Source: Rhizobium sp. CCGE531 (GTDB lineage Bacteria; Pseudomonadota; Alphaproteobacteria; Rhizobiales; Rhizobiaceae). Taken from it: a stretch of 64,000 nucleotides of DNA. Under the pieces are notes generated by a model. That model had not been told where the DNA came from. It searched no databases and saw only the letters and a program-made list of their open reading frames with translations. The DNA is taken from contig NZ_CP032687.1 of the NCBI RefSeq assembly GCF_003627795.1, positions 513,597 through 577,596 of the forward strand, read 5' to 3'. This document shows positions 27,015 to 36,336 of the stretch, in pieces (the first letter of the stretch is position 1; the number at the start of each line of letters is the position of its first letter). The position numbers were made by a program, and so were the translations under genes.

Positions 27015-27605
27015 ATGGGCGTGCGGCAGCGGATGGGGTTGAAGTTCAAGGATGAGATCGCGTTCCTGAAGGGCTGGAAGCGCGACCGCACAGCGGTAGG
27101 CGCCATAACGCCCACTTCCGTTGCGACGGCAAGGAAGATGGCAAGCGTTATCGATCCTTTCTCCAGCCTTCCTGTCCTTGAACTGGGTCCGGGAACCGGC
27201 GTAATCACAAAACAGATCCTGGCGCGCGGCGTTGGGCCCAAGGAGCTCTTGTCCATCGAGTATTCGCCCGAGTTCTGTCGGCATCTTCAGCAGGAGTTTC
27301 CCGAGGTCGACGTTCGATGTGGAGACGCCTTTGCGTTGGATCTCGTTCTGGGCGCTCAGCGAGGTGCAAAGTTCGACTGCGTCATCTCCGCTGTGCCCCT
27401 CCTTCATTTGCCGCCTTCAAAGCGATTGTCGCTGATCCTCGATCTTCTCGAACGGATTCCGACAGGGCGGCCCGTCGTCCAAATCACCTATGGATTGCTC
27501 TCTCCAGTCGTCGCGCTTCCCGCCGGATACGAGGTCCGTCACCTGGCTTTCATGATGCGCAACATTCCGCCGGCACAACTTTGGACCTACCGAAAGACGA
27601 GATGA
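27015..27605 (+). CDS. Phospholipid N-methyltransferase (PmtA-like)
   Basis: A 196-residue class I SAM-dependent methyltransferase. Motif I is VLELGPGTGVITKQIL, preceded by GAITPTSVATARKMA, which is typical of the Sinorhizobium-type PmtA family; SAVPLLHLPPSKRL and the hydrophobic C-terminus agree. PmtA converts phosphatidylethanolamine to phosphatidylcholine at the inner membrane, a lipid rhizobia need for symbiosis. CGGAGG is 4 bases before the ATG at 27015. A plasmid-borne copy would be in addition to the chromosomal one; other small methyltransferases (e.g. rRNA adenine type) share parts of this pattern. Confidence 0.75.
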   Translation: MGVRQRMGLKFKDEIAFLKGWKRDRTAVGAITPTSVATARKMASVIDPFSSLPVLELGPGTGVITKQILARGVGPKELLSIEYSPEFCRHLQQEFPEVDVRCGDAFALDLVLGAQRGAKFDCVISAVPLLHLPPSKRLSLILDLLERIPTGRPVVQITYGLLSPVVALPAGYEVRHLAFMMRNIPPAQLWTYRKTR

Positions 27606-28478
27606 CCTCGGCCATCTCATAAACATTGATCGAAAAGTTTTGATCGCTGGGCTGATGACGAACGCGACCGATGTGGAAAGCGCTTGGGCGGCTTTCCAGA
27701 CGCGCGCTGCCCTTCGTTCGACCAGCGCCCAGAGCGGGCCGAACGATCGAAGATCGAGGCCTCGGGCGGCCAAGAAATGTCCGTCTCTATCTCATCGCGG
27801 ACAATCGCTCCGGCAGTCACACCGCGCCGGCGGTTTCCTCAATGTCATCACGTTGATGGTGAAAATGGCGCTGACTGCCCAGCGCTTTCGGGAAAAAGGG
27901 CCGCCGTAAGAAGGGTGTTGCTCGCGCCGGGGATTGGATCCAGCGACTGCAACGGGCATTGCGCCAAAGCGCATTGCAAAGCCCGCCAAAGCGCCATCCA
28001 GATTGCAAAAGTCGATCTGTTGGGCACCAAAAGCGGCCTCATAGAAGTCGGCAACCTCTGTTCCCGGCCATCCTCTAAGCTAAGAACAAAGACATTCCGA
28101 TGCTGATATCGTTGGCTATCTCAATCCTCTCTCATCAGGGGAATCACCGAGTTCAAATATGCCATAAGCCGGTCGATACGATGGCATCGCGCAGGCAGGC
28201 GGCCGATGAAATCCGCCCGGCATTTCGAGACCGCAGGCCGCAGATCGTGACCTGGTCGATGCAGTCGAGCGTCGTTGCGTGAGGCACCTCCCTAACCAGT
28301 CCAATCCCGCTCTCTGTTGATGGAGTCCTGGCCCGGTTCCGGATCTTCCACCCGCGAGCGGTCCGCTAGCCATGCTGCGGCCGCTTCCGCGTCGCGCAGC
28401 GGTGATCGCGCCCTCCCCGGGCGGGCCTTTTGTGGAGTGATCGAGCGGGAATTGGGCCGCTCCGAAGGAACCACTCAC
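27606..28478. other. Long stretch with no supported gene
   Basis: About 870 bases at the left edge of the plasmid accessory block. Many short frames overlap on both strands without a family signal. The GC-rich composition and the decayed genes that follow suggest this holds remnants too degraded to name. Confidence 0.35.
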
Positions 28479-28652
28479 ATGTCGCACGAATCTCTCACTC
28501 GCCCAGTCCCACACTTTCCAGCTCTCCCGCAACCTGATGGTCCCGGTCACCCTCTTCTCCGTCGACGGCGGATAACGGCGTCCTGCCGTCCGACGCAATC
28601 GACGCCGATGAACGATCTTGAGATCGTCCATGAATACACGCCTTGGCATTGA
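28479..28652 (+). pseudogene. Small plasmid-type ORF, apparently frameshifted
   Basis: ATG at 28479 follows GAAGGAACCACTCAC. The 57-codon frame begins MSHESLTRPVPHF and ends LEIVHEYTPWH. In another frame the middle reads HFQLSRNLMVPVTLFSVDGG, which looks far more like real protein, and then a third frame gives LPSDAIDADE before the end returns to frame one. This suggests a small conserved protein broken by two shifts. It was recognised only by its coding character, not by a named family. Confidence 0.35.
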
Positions 28653-28843
28653 GCCGGCGGCATGGCCTGCGGCGTGCCGCTAGCGAGCGGCAGGCCGCAA
28701 GGGAGGCTTCGCCGCGGTCGACCTTGCACGATTCACCAAATTGCCAGCCGCGCCCTTGCGTCCTTTGCTCTTCGCGGCCGCTGAAGTGGCCGATGAATAG
28801 AACTGACGAGCAGGAGGCGATCGCTTTCGCGATCGGAAGGAAA

Positions 28844-29896
28844 ATGGAGAGAAGAGAAATAGAATCGCTTCGCGACAAGGTAAGCTGCGCCGCCGTGCTG
28901 GATAAGAACGGGTTTGCCATTGACGTCAAGGAAAGCACCCGGCGGGCGGTCAAGTACCGCCGCGGCAGTGAGATCATCATCGTGACGCATGGAGGGCGTG
29001 GATGGTTCGATCCGCTCAGCGATGCGAAAGGCGATATCTTTGGATTGGTCGAGCACCTTGACCGTGTTGGCTTTTCGGCATGCGTCGCAAAGGTCGCGGA
29101 CCTCATAGGCTTCCATATTTCCAAGGCTGAGTGGCAGCCTGGCATTCCGGACGGCCAATCCGACCTTCCGCTTGGCGATCGCTGGCAGGCGCGCCGCCGC
29201 CCCTGGCGGGGTTCATCAACATGGCGGTACCTGCAGGACGTGCGTTGCCTGCCGACGGTTCTTTTATGCTCGGCGATCAAACGCAACCTTCTTCGCGAAG
29301 GTCCGCAAGGCACCATGTGGGCCGCCCATACGAACGAGGCAGGCGGTGTCACAGGCTGGGAGGCGCGCGGTCCGCAATACCGCGGGTTCGCCTCGGGAGG
29401 AACGAAGGTTCTCTTTCGTCTGGGGTCGCGTGCAGCGGTGCGACTGGCCGTCACGGAAGCTGCGATCGACGCGATGAGCCTTGCGGCAATCGAGGGCCTG
29501 CGAGACGGCACACTCTACCTCAGCACCGGCGGCGGCTGGTCGCCGACCACGGCCGCGGCACTCCGCAGGCTTGCGTCGGGCCCCAACGTCCAGCTTGTCG
29601 CTGCCACCGACGCCAACCCACAAGGCGAGATGTTTGCCGAGCGACTACGCGCACTTGCCGAGGAGGCGGGATGCGACTGGATGCGACTTCGCCCGTCACA
29701 AGAAGACTGGAACGAAGTTCAGAAGCTACGCCCGAAGCGGGGCAGCGAGAAACAGAAATTGGAGGAAGAAGCGAAAGAGGAAGAGGCGTGCCGCAGGCGA
29801 GCCGGCCGCGTCAAGGGAGGCTTCTCCCGGCTAAAGCCAGCCCTGGATGCGGGAGGTCGCGATGCCGGCGGCAGGAAACGGATCACGAAGGACTGA
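28844..29896 (+). CDS. DUF3991/Toprim domain protein
   Basis: A 350-residue protein typical of large rhizobial plasmids. The N-terminal DUF3991 block is visible (ESTRRAVKYRRGSEIIIVTH, then GWFDPLSDAKGDIFGLVEHL), followed by a Toprim-like fold with VTEAAIDAMSLAAIEG and VQLVAATDANPQGEM, the D-x-N motif replacing classical DxD. The C-terminus is highly charged (Glu/Lys/Arg runs). These proteins resemble DNA primase/TraC-like components, but no activity has been established for them. GGAAGG is 4 bases before the ATG at 28844; ATG at 28793 is an alternative. The gene is intact, unlike its downstream neighbours. Confidence 0.75.
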   Translation: MERREIESLRDKVSCAAVLDKNGFAIDVKESTRRAVKYRRGSEIIIVTHGGRGWFDPLSDAKGDIFGLVEHLDRVGFSACVAKVADLIGFHISKAEWQPGIPDGQSDLPLGDRWQARRRPWRGSSTWRYLQDVRCLPTVLLCSAIKRNLLREGPQGTMWAAHTNEAGGVTGWEARGPQYRGFASGGTKVLFRLGSRAAVRLAVTEAAIDAMSLAAIEGLRDGTLYLSTGGGWSPTTAAALRRLASGPNVQLVAATDANPQGEMFAERLRALAEEAGCDWMRLRPSQEDWNEVQKLRPKRGSEKQKLEEEAKEEEACRRRAGRVKGGFSRLKPALDAGGRDAGGRKRITKD

Positions 29897-29957
29897 AGAA
29901 GATGGCAGGGTCGAGAGGACTGAGCCGCGCTTGGTCCGCCCGCGCAAGGAGCCGCAA

Positions 29958-30370
29958 ATGGCCTCTTCCCTCCGCAAGTGTTTCAGGGCGTCGCAAGCCG
30001 CCAGCAGATGTTTCCCACGTTCGACCGCCACGTCCAGCGACCCGATCGTCGGGACCGTGACGCAACTCCGCTCTATGCAGGCGAATGGTTCGAAATCCCC
30101 GAGGCCGAGCACGATTACATGTTCGAGATCCTGCCGCCGATCTGGATCCGCGGCTCGCTGTTCGCGATGCGGGAATTCCTCACCGGCTCGGTGACATACG
30201 TGTTCTTCGCGCTGCGCATCGACGAGGCGATCCGTTACTTCCACGGTTACTGCGACCTCTCCGACAAGGTGTACGACGAAGTCGCCGCCAAGCTGCCGGT
30301 CCAACTGCGCCACCTCCCCGCGCCGATCGCATCTGTGCGCGACCTGGTTGCGCGCGGCAGCGCCGATGCC
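29958..30370 (+). pseudogene. DUF1419 protein, frameshifted and truncated
   Basis: AAGGAG precedes an ATG at 29958 that reads MASSLRK; one base appears to be missing after AAG, and the protein continues in the next frame from 29978 as VFQGVASRQQMFPTF. The body (EWFEIPEAEHDYMFEILPPI, FAMREFLTGSVTYVFFALRI, YFHGYCDLSDKVYDEV) is typical of DUF1419 proteins of alphaproteobacterial plasmids. After about residue 135 it runs into the tail of another gene in a different frame. An intact product from GTG at 29978 is possible but would carry a foreign C-terminus. Confidence 0.6.
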
Positions 30371-30377
30371 GCGACGT

Positions 30378-30711
30378 ATGGCGGTTACCGCAATCGACGG
30401 CTATCACTACACAACCCTGCTGCAGCGCACCGGCGCAACCCAGGAGCTCGATCTTGCCGTCACCATGACGCCGCTCGGCGCGGTTTCACGGCTCGAGCAT
30501 GCGCTCGACGGTGTCGATGAGGCGCAGGAGCGCTATCGGTATCGCTTGCACGAGGCCGAGCGGCGGTCTTGTCTCCTATCGCTCGCGCGACGGCGGCATG
30601 TTCGCGTTCGCGGACGACCTTTCCGACAAGCGCCAACAGGTTCGGGAGGTCGATGAGGTCCTGGCGACCGCGGCGCGCGGGGAAACGGCGGGGACGTCTG
30701 ACGCCGCTTGA
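30378..30711 (+). pseudogene. C-terminal remnant of a plasmid DNA methylase/helicase
   Basis: In one frame 30378-30560 reads AVTAIDGYHYTTLLQRTGAT, LDLAVTMTPLGAVSRLEHAL and RYRYRLHEAERR; the sense continues in another frame from about 30560 as LVSYRSRDGGMFAFADDLSD to a stop at 30711. This resembles the extreme C-terminus of the very large (about 1500-residue) methylase/helicase proteins found beside DUF1419 genes on rhizobial plasmids. The rest of that gene is absent, so a deletion has joined the DUF1419 gene to this tail. Family assignment is from memory of such tails and is tentative. Confidence 0.45.
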
Positions 30712-30779
30712 CGATCAAGCCCGTCTCGATGGGTCGTCCGTGGCGGTGCAGCACGCGCATAGCTGCATTGCACAATAAA

Positions 30780-30931
30780 TGTTTTCCTTCCGATCAAAAA
30801 TTAATCATAGTGCACACAGCTGATGCACATGGCGGATTTCCTCCCAGTGCCGCCGCAGCAGCTGTTCCCCTCTGGAGGTTTATTGACCTTCACGCTTCAT
30901 GGGCCGCGGTTTTCGCTGGCCCATTTTTTTT
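30780..30931 (+). ncRNA. Candidate small RNA ending in a strong intrinsic terminator
   Basis: The 380 bases from 30712 to 31095 contain no gene. At 30899-30922 an inverted repeat (ATGGGCC...GGCCCAT) with an inner GCGG/TTTT/CGC loop is followed by eight T residues, a textbook rho-independent terminator with no coding gene in front of it. About 60 bases upstream the transcript would contain TTCCTCCCAG, an anti-Shine-Dalgarno-like segment of the kind exposed in rhizobial trans-acting sRNAs. The 5' end is a guess. Confidence 0.35.
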
Positions 30932-31095
30932 GTTCAGGTCATCCGACGATTTATCCGCGCACGATCCTGACGCGACTCCCCTTGCCAGCAAACTGCGCGT
31001 GGTCCGATAGCATCTGACACTTTCGGGCTTGTGAGGCATGGGCCCCTTGTCCATCTTGTGGTCTTCGGTCCATTGGGACAGATTGGAGCTATCGA

Positions 31096-31740
31096 ATGCC
31101 TGAAACACGTTCACCGCGACTTGCTGTACTAATTGACGCTGACAATGCGTCGGCCAAGATCGTTGACGGCTTATTCGAGGAAATAGCCAAAATCGGCGAG
31201 GCGAGCGTCCGACGCATATACGGTGACTTCGCAAACGCTCGCTCGAAAGCCTGGATCGACGTCCTTGCCAGGCACGCGATCATTCCGCAGCAGCAATTTG
31301 CCTACACGACCGGTAAAAATGCCTCTGATATCACACTTGTGATCGACGCCATGGACCTCCTCCACAGCGGGCGCTTCGACGGCTTTTGCCTTGTTTCCTC
31401 CGACAGCGATTTTACACGCCTCGCCTCTCGGATCCGTGAGCAAGGCATCGATGTGTTCGGTTTTGGCGAGCAGAAAACGCCCGAAAGCTTCCGCCAGGCG
31501 TGCCGGAGGTTTATCTACACTGAAAACCTCCTCCCTTCAGCGCCTACAAATGGTGGAGATGCTACTCAGGCAACTCCTTCGCTCCAGCCGCCAAGCGCAG
31601 CGGCGCCGATCATCAGAAAGGTCATCGCGCAGATGGAGAGTGAGGATGGTTGGGTGCCGCTCGGCGCAGTCGGAACGCAGCTTGCGAACCTCTCTTCAGA
31701 CTTCGATCCCCGAACATCAGGAAGCTCAGCGACCTCGTGA
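31096..31740 (+). CDS. NYN-domain (PIN-like) nuclease with LOTUS domain, frameshifted near the 3' end
   Basis: A 214-residue product. Residues 8-150 are an NYN/LabA-type PIN nuclease domain: LAVLIDADNAS, RRIYGDF, the acidic residues in DITLVIDAMDLL and VSSDSDFTRLASRIREQG. A linker is followed by an OST-HTH/LOTUS RNA-binding domain that starts at about residue 170 (IIRKVIAQMESEDGWVPLGA). The frame ends early at 31740; the domain clearly continues in another frame as NIRKLSDLVKKTNAFEIDHS to a stop at 31832, so a small indel near 31710 has removed the last strand of LOTUS. The nuclease part is whole and could still act on RNA. Confidence 0.7.
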   Translation: MPETRSPRLAVLIDADNASAKIVDGLFEEIAKIGEASVRRIYGDFANARSKAWIDVLARHAIIPQQQFAYTTGKNASDITLVIDAMDLLHSGRFDGFCLVSSDSDFTRLASRIREQGIDVFGFGEQKTPESFRQACRRFIYTENLLPSAPTNGGDATQATPSLQPPSAAAPIIRKVIAQMESEDGWVPLGAVGTQLANLSSDFDPRTSGSSATS

Positions 31741-31832
31741 AGAAGACAAATGCGTTCGAGATAGACCATTCGGACAGCAGACCTCTGCGCATCCGCGTCA
31801 AACAACCTTCTGCCAAGAAAAGCGCCAAGTGA

Positions 31833-32169
31833 CGTTTAGTACGGGTCTCCATCAGCACGTTTTGGTTCGCCGCATCCTCCAAGCTTTGTGGTGAGAGAGC
31901 AAGGGATAGGCGAATGGAAATGGAAGAAAAGATGGAGGAAGACTACTCGCAGATCGAGTAGCCGGGCGTCGCTGACGCTCAACCGCGCCGCTCGCAATGG
32001 CGGCCACTGGTCCTCGCAGGGCTGTCAGCTCCGCTCGTCCTTCGCGGCAGCGATGCTCGGCCGCAGTTGCACCCGGCTGCCCGCTCCGCGCTTCGGGTTG
32101 TGTCTTCGGAAGGAATGAAGACGCGAAGGACAGGCAGAGGCCTGTCCAATCCTCGAAAAGGAATATCCC
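31833..32169. other. Leader region without a gene
   Basis: About 340 GC-rich bases between the NYN gene and the ParB-like pseudogene. They hold only short frames. An A/G-rich ribosome-site-like AAAAGGA lies just before the next start at 32170. Confidence 0.35.
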
Positions 32170-33214
32170 ATGCAATTGATGAAGGTCGATCCGCGTGCGT
32201 TAAAGGACGACCCCGACAACACGCGCCAGTCGAAGTCGACGCCCCAGGCCGACGCCCTGCTTGGCGACGATCAAGGCCGTCGGCGTGATCCAGCGCCGGT
32301 CATTTCCCGGAAGCCGGCGGCAACGGTTACATCATCGAAGCCGGTCACCGCCCCACCAGTGTGGCGATCGCCGCCGGTATCGAGGAAATCGACGTGGTCG
32401 TGGTCGCGGTGGCCAACGACAACGGCGCGATGCGCTCGATGACCGAGAATATAGCTTGTGCCTTAATCCCATCGATCAATGCGCGGCATCGAGCGGCTGG
32501 TCGCGCTCGGCTGGACCGAGGAGGCGGTCGCCGTAGCGCTTGCCTTTCCCGTCCGCCAGATCCGCAAGCTTCGTCTGCTCGCAAACCTCTTGCCCTCCAT
32601 GCTCGATCAGATAGCCAAGGGCGATATGCCGAACGAGCAGCGGCTCAGAACGATTGCGGCCGCCTCGCACGACGAGCAAAAAGAGGTCTGGAAGGCCCAC
32701 TAGCCGAAGAAAGGCGAACGGCGGCCTGGTGGCAGATCGCCAACGGTCTCACAAAGACCCGTATGTATGCACGTGATGCAAGCTTCGGCGACGATCTGCG
32801 CCAGGCCTATGGGATCGAGTGGGCGGAGGACCTGTTCGGCCCTGCCGATGAGGACAATCGCTATACCACCAATGTCGAAGAGTTGCTTGGCGCCCAGCAG
32901 GAATGGATGGCGAGCAACGTGCCGAAGAAGGGTACCATCGTCGAAGTCAACAATTGGGGCCAGCCGGACCTGCCGAAGAAAGCCGAACGCGTCTACGGCA
33001 AGCCAGGCAAAGGCGACTGTACCGCGATCGCGAGGGCAAGGTGCACAGCGTCCACTGCCGGATGCCCGAGGTCAGGAAGCCCACCGGTCAGACCGGCCCG
33101 GCAGCTGATGGGGCGGAGGAGGCCCGTAACAGCCGAGGCCGGCTGATCCGCAAGGAGGGCGAGCGCAGCCTCGGCGCCACCAGCCTTTCGTGGGAGCGCC
33201 TGTCGTTGATTTGA
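32170..33214 (+). pseudogene. ParB-like nuclease-domain protein, broken by multiple frameshifts
   Basis: The gene starts with a normal ATG after AAAAGGA and reads MQLMKVDPRALKDDPDNTRQ, the ParB/Sulfiredoxin-like N-terminus. The sense then hops between frames: ATIKAVGVIQ (near 32262), AIAAGIEEIDVVVVAVANDN (near 32364), then ERLVALGWTEEAVAVALAFP to a stop at 32703, then WWQIANGLTKTRMYARDASF through KKGTIVEVNNWGQPDLPKKA, and finally REGKVHSVHCRMPE in yet another frame. At least five shifts are needed. The intact family is a chromosome/plasmid-partition-like protein of about 600-700 residues common on rhizobial plasmids. No functional product is expected. Confidence 0.65.
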
Positions 33215-33515
33215 GGACGTCACCTTCCTCCCCATGCCGGATTGCCCTTCGTTTTGCTGCGGTCTGAACCGGCGGCCGTGCGCTTCCAGGCCGCTATCGC
33301 GCCGCGGAGCGGCCGGACCCCGCCGTCCTTCACGGAGCAGGCTTGCGTGCTTTATCGAGGACAGGTTGCCCTCTTCGCACGCAAACCGGCTCCGCTCGTC
33401 CAGGAGGGGCCGGACCTTGAGGCGCCCGTCTTTCCGCCGGTCCGGGGTGACCGCACCGAAGGGCAAGCCGGCATGGGGCCGGAGCCGCTTCGGACGACCT
33501 CGAAAGGAAACGACC

Positions 33516-34103
33516 ATGGCCAAGTCCACTCCCTCATCCCGGCAATCCACGCGTGTCGTGCAACTGCGCAAAGGCGCCACCGTCGAGATGGTTCGGCTGA
33601 CTTGCCCCGACGCCATGCAGGCGCTGAAGATCGCCGAGAGTTTCGGAACCGCCGTCATCGACAGCGACGGCATCCGCGACCTGCACGAGCGGCTCGTCAC
33701 GGAGACAGCCGACGCGCTCGGCGACGGCCTTGGCGACAAGGCCATGCAGATCCACCTGCAACGGATCGTCGGCGCCTACGTCGGCTCCGCCCATGGCGCC
33801 GGCCAGTTCTACAGCCGCGCGGTCACCGAGGCACGCGATGCCACGGCCAAGGCCGCCAACGATGCCCGGGACGAGGACCTCGACGGTCCCGTCGGCTATG
33901 ACAGCGCCGCCCAGCGTAAGCGCGAATTTGCCGCCGACATGGGCATACAGGCCCATTCGCTCAGAATGGCGGCGGAAGGCGCCGTCGCCGCCTATGTCCA
34001 GGTGATCGGCGAGAGCTGGAAACCGTTCGACCGTCCCGTCGAACAACCGGGCCGCGCGCTCGACCGCAAGGCTGCCGAAGCGCAGATCTCCGCCTTCGAC
34101 TAG
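33516..34103 (+). CDS. Conserved plasmid protein of unknown function
   Basis: A 195-residue intact gene; ATG at 33516 with AAAGGAAA upstream (the open frame extends to 33234 but that part is the GC-rich leader). The sequence is alanine-rich and helical, with TCPDAMQALKIAESFGTAVI at residues 28-50 and VTEARDATAKAANDARDEDL in the middle. No named family was recognised. Proteins of this kind occur in the same plasmid accessory blocks between ParB-like and ArdC-like genes. It is followed by a strong terminator. Confidence 0.65.
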   Translation: MAKSTPSSRQSTRVVQLRKGATVEMVRLTCPDAMQALKIAESFGTAVIDSDGIRDLHERLVTETADALGDGLGDKAMQIHLQRIVGAYVGSAHGAGQFYSRAVTEARDATAKAANDARDEDLDGPVGYDSAAQRKREFAADMGIQAHSLRMAAEGAVAAYVQVIGESWKPFDRPVEQPGRALDRKAAEAQISAFD

Positions 34104-34111
34104 CCACTTCC

Positions 34112-34135
34112 GGCGGGGTTCCGGCCCCGCCTTTT
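34112..34135 (+). terminator. Rho-independent terminator
   Basis: A hairpin with arms GGCGGGG and CCCCGCC and a TTCCGG loop is followed by TTTT, 9 bases after the stop of the preceding gene. Confidence 0.75.
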
Positions 34136-34404
34136 CCATCAACTCGAGCCGGCCGGTTCCATGGCGGGACCGGCCTGTTGTCGTTTTGCGAACCCGGCCA
34201 GCAAGGAAAAAGAAATGAAGCCGATGGCACGCCCGTCGCCGCACGTTCCTTCGTCGGGTCTGCAGGAGCCGCCGGCGGATGCAACGGCTTCGCCGTCCTC
34301 CACTGCGTTGCGGCTGTTCCGGTGCATCCACCGGCTGATCTGCTCCTGCTTTCGCCCTCCGTAACGGGCGGCGACGGGCGCGGCCTTGAAACGGAGGTTT
34401 GGAT

Positions 34405-35328
34405 ATGAGCAAGACCGAAAATCAGCGGGGCGATCTCTACAGCCGCATCACCGACAGGATCATCGAAGACCTGGCGAAAGGCGTGCGGCCCTGGATGAAA
34501 CCATGGAATTCGGCGAACACGGCAGGCCACATTACCCGCCCGCTGCGTTACAACGGGCAACCCTATTCTGGCGTCAACGTGCTGCTTTTATGGTCGGAGG
34601 GTATCACACGGGGTTATACGTCATCCACATGGATGACGTTCAAGCAGGCCCTGGAACTGAGCGGCGCAGTGCGCAAGGGCGAGACCGGCACGACCGTCGT
34701 CTTCGCAAGCCGATTCACCAAGTCCGAAACCGACGGGAACGGCGGCGAGGTCGAGCGGGAGATCCCTTTCCTGAAAGCCTACAGCGTCTTCAACGTCGAA
34801 CAGATCGACGGACTTCCCGACCAGTATCATCACCGGCCGGCACCGGTTCTCGATCCGGTTGAACGGGTTGGGCATGCCGATCGGTTCTTCCGCGACACCG
34901 GCGCTGCAATCCGCCATGGCGGCAACCAGGCCTTCTTTGCGCCTGCCGCCGATCTCATCCAGATGCCACCATTTGAGAGCTTCAAGGATGCGGCAAGCTA
35001 CTACGCGACTTTAAGCCACGAGGTCACGCACTGGACGGCGCCGGCCCACCGCCTCGCTCGCGACCTCAGCCGCTATGCCAAGGACAAATCCGAGCGAGCC
35101 CGCGAGGAACTGATAGCGGAGCTCGGTAGCTGCTTCCTTTGCGCCGATCTCGGGATTGTTCCCGAGCTCGAGCCCCGCCCCGATCACGCCTCCTACCTCG
35201 ACTCCTGGCTTAAGGTCCTGACCGACGACAGACGGGCGATATTCCAGGCGTCGGCGCATGCGCAACGGGCCGTAGCGTTCCTGCATTCGCTGCAGCTCGC
35301 CGCAGCCGACGAGCGGCTCGTCGCGTGA
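34405..35328 (+). CDS. ArdC-like antirestriction protein (ssDNA-binding plus zincin-like domains)
   Basis: A 307-residue protein. Residues 5-130 are the N-terminal ssDNA-binding domain (YSRITDRIIEDLAKGVRPWM, KPWN, LRYNGQPYSGVNVLLLW), and the C-terminal half is a zincin-like metallopeptidase domain with the motif H205-E-V-T-H209 and a later Glu (EELIAELGSCFL). This architecture matches ArdC of plasmid pSa, which protects incoming plasmid DNA during conjugation. GGAGG lies 7 bases before the ATG at 34405. The gene is intact and forms part of the plasmid accessory block beside DUF736. Confidence 0.85.
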   Translation: MSKTENQRGDLYSRITDRIIEDLAKGVRPWMKPWNSANTAGHITRPLRYNGQPYSGVNVLLLWSEGITRGYTSSTWMTFKQALELSGAVRKGETGTTVVFASRFTKSETDGNGGEVEREIPFLKAYSVFNVEQIDGLPDQYHHRPAPVLDPVERVGHADRFFRDTGAAIRHGGNQAFFAPAADLIQMPPFESFKDAASYYATLSHEVTHWTAPAHRLARDLSRYAKDKSERAREELIAELGSCFLCADLGIVPELEPRPDHASYLDSWLKVLTDDRRAIFQASAHAQRAVAFLHSLQLAAADERLVA

Positions 35329-35952
35329 AGACTTGTCAGCGCCGGTCGTTGGCCTCGCCAGCGGTCGGCAACTCTTGCCCGTCGGTCGGGGGGCGCGTCA
35401 CGATCAGCCGCGAGGTCCAGTTTGCCCCAGATCGAGGTTGTCCGGTCGATCGGCTTGAGCTTCCGGGACGGCTTGATTTCGACGATAAACGGCTTTGTCT
35501 GCTGACGTATAGATCCTCAGGCGACGGTTCGCGAGGCGCCGCGATAGCGCGGAGCGGGCAATGCAACGCCCTCACGCTGGGTGGTTCTGCGAGGTTTGGG
35601 CTAGGCATGTGGACAAGACAGCGGACTGATCGTTGTAGCGTCCGGGCAGGCACCGGGGACGGGCTGCCATTGCCATATCCCTTCGAGCACTGCAGCAAGC
35701 CACGTCCTTCGCGGGCTCGATGAGGCATGTCTGATCGAAGACCGGCTTCGCCTCGATCGTCTTCCCGCAACGGCCTTGCGAAACTTTCTTCCGCTGAGCG
35801 CGATGCGCTCATTCCTCGCGGAGCAACAAAGCTTCTCCTCGCCGCCCGCCATTTCATTTCGGCCCTACGGGTGCGGACCGATCGTCCCCGATCCTTGCGA
35901 CAGCCATCGAGGCCGCGATGGGCGCGGCCCGAGACAGCAAAGGAATACGACA
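35329..35952. other. Long leader before the DUF736 gene, with a segment repeated at 37.65 kb
   Basis: About 620 bases with no supported gene. The segment 35713-35790 (around GATGAGGCATGTCTGATCG and CCGCAACGGCCTTGCGAAA) recurs in diverged form at about 37653-37722. The last 60 bases before the DUF736 start are a structured, GC-rich leader. Frames on the minus strand are shadows of this composition. Confidence 0.45.
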
Positions 35953-36261
35953 ATGGCAACCATCGGCACCTTCACCACCTCCGAAACCGGCTTCAACGGA
36001 TCGATCCGCACGCTCGCCCTCAACGTCAAGGCCCGCATCGCCCGCATCGAAAACCCCTCCGACAAGGGCCCGCACTTCCGCATCTACGCAGGCAACGTCG
36101 AGCTGGGCGCGGCCTGGCAGAAGCGCTCCGAGCAGGACCGCGACTACCTCTCGGTCAAGCTCGACGATCCGAGCTTCCCTGCCCCGATCTACGCGACGCT
36201 CACAGAGGTCGAGGGCGAAGAGGGCTACCAGCTGATCTGGTCCCGCCCTAACCGGGACTGA
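35953..36261 (+). CDS. DUF736 family protein
   Basis: A 102-residue protein starting [20 protein letters not shown], with [20 protein letters not shown] and ending GYQLIWSRP, an essentially canonical DUF736 sequence. The family is almost confined to alphaproteobacterial plasmids and integrative elements, near conjugation and ArdC-like genes. Its function is unknown; a beta-rich cytoplasmic protein is expected. AAAGGAA lies 7-9 bases upstream of the ATG. A strong hairpin terminator follows at once. Confidence 0.9.
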   Translation: MATIGTFTTSETGFNGSIRTLALNVKARIARIENPSDKGPHFRIYAGNVELGAAWQKRSEQDRDYLSVKLDDPSFPAPIYATLTEVEGEEGYQLIWSRPNRD

Positions 36262-36268
36262 CACGCAG

Positions 36269-36292
36269 ACGGCCCCGCTAAAGCGGGGCCGT
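36269..36292 (+). terminator. Terminator hairpin after DUF736
   Basis: A perfect 10-bp inverted repeat (ACGGCCCCGC and GCGGGGCCGT) with a TAAA loop lies 8 bases after the DUF736 stop. There is no T-run, so termination may be incomplete. Confidence 0.6.
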
Positions 36293-36336
36293 CGATCTCT
36301 CGGTTAAAGGCCGGCTCAAAAGCGGTCCGCAAACCC

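Noticed and set aside
34215..34364. 49-codon frame with a good ribosome site (AAGGAAAAAGAA)
   Set aside because: Composition is unlike a protein and another frame is equally open; it is more likely part of the GC-rich leader before the ArdC-like gene.
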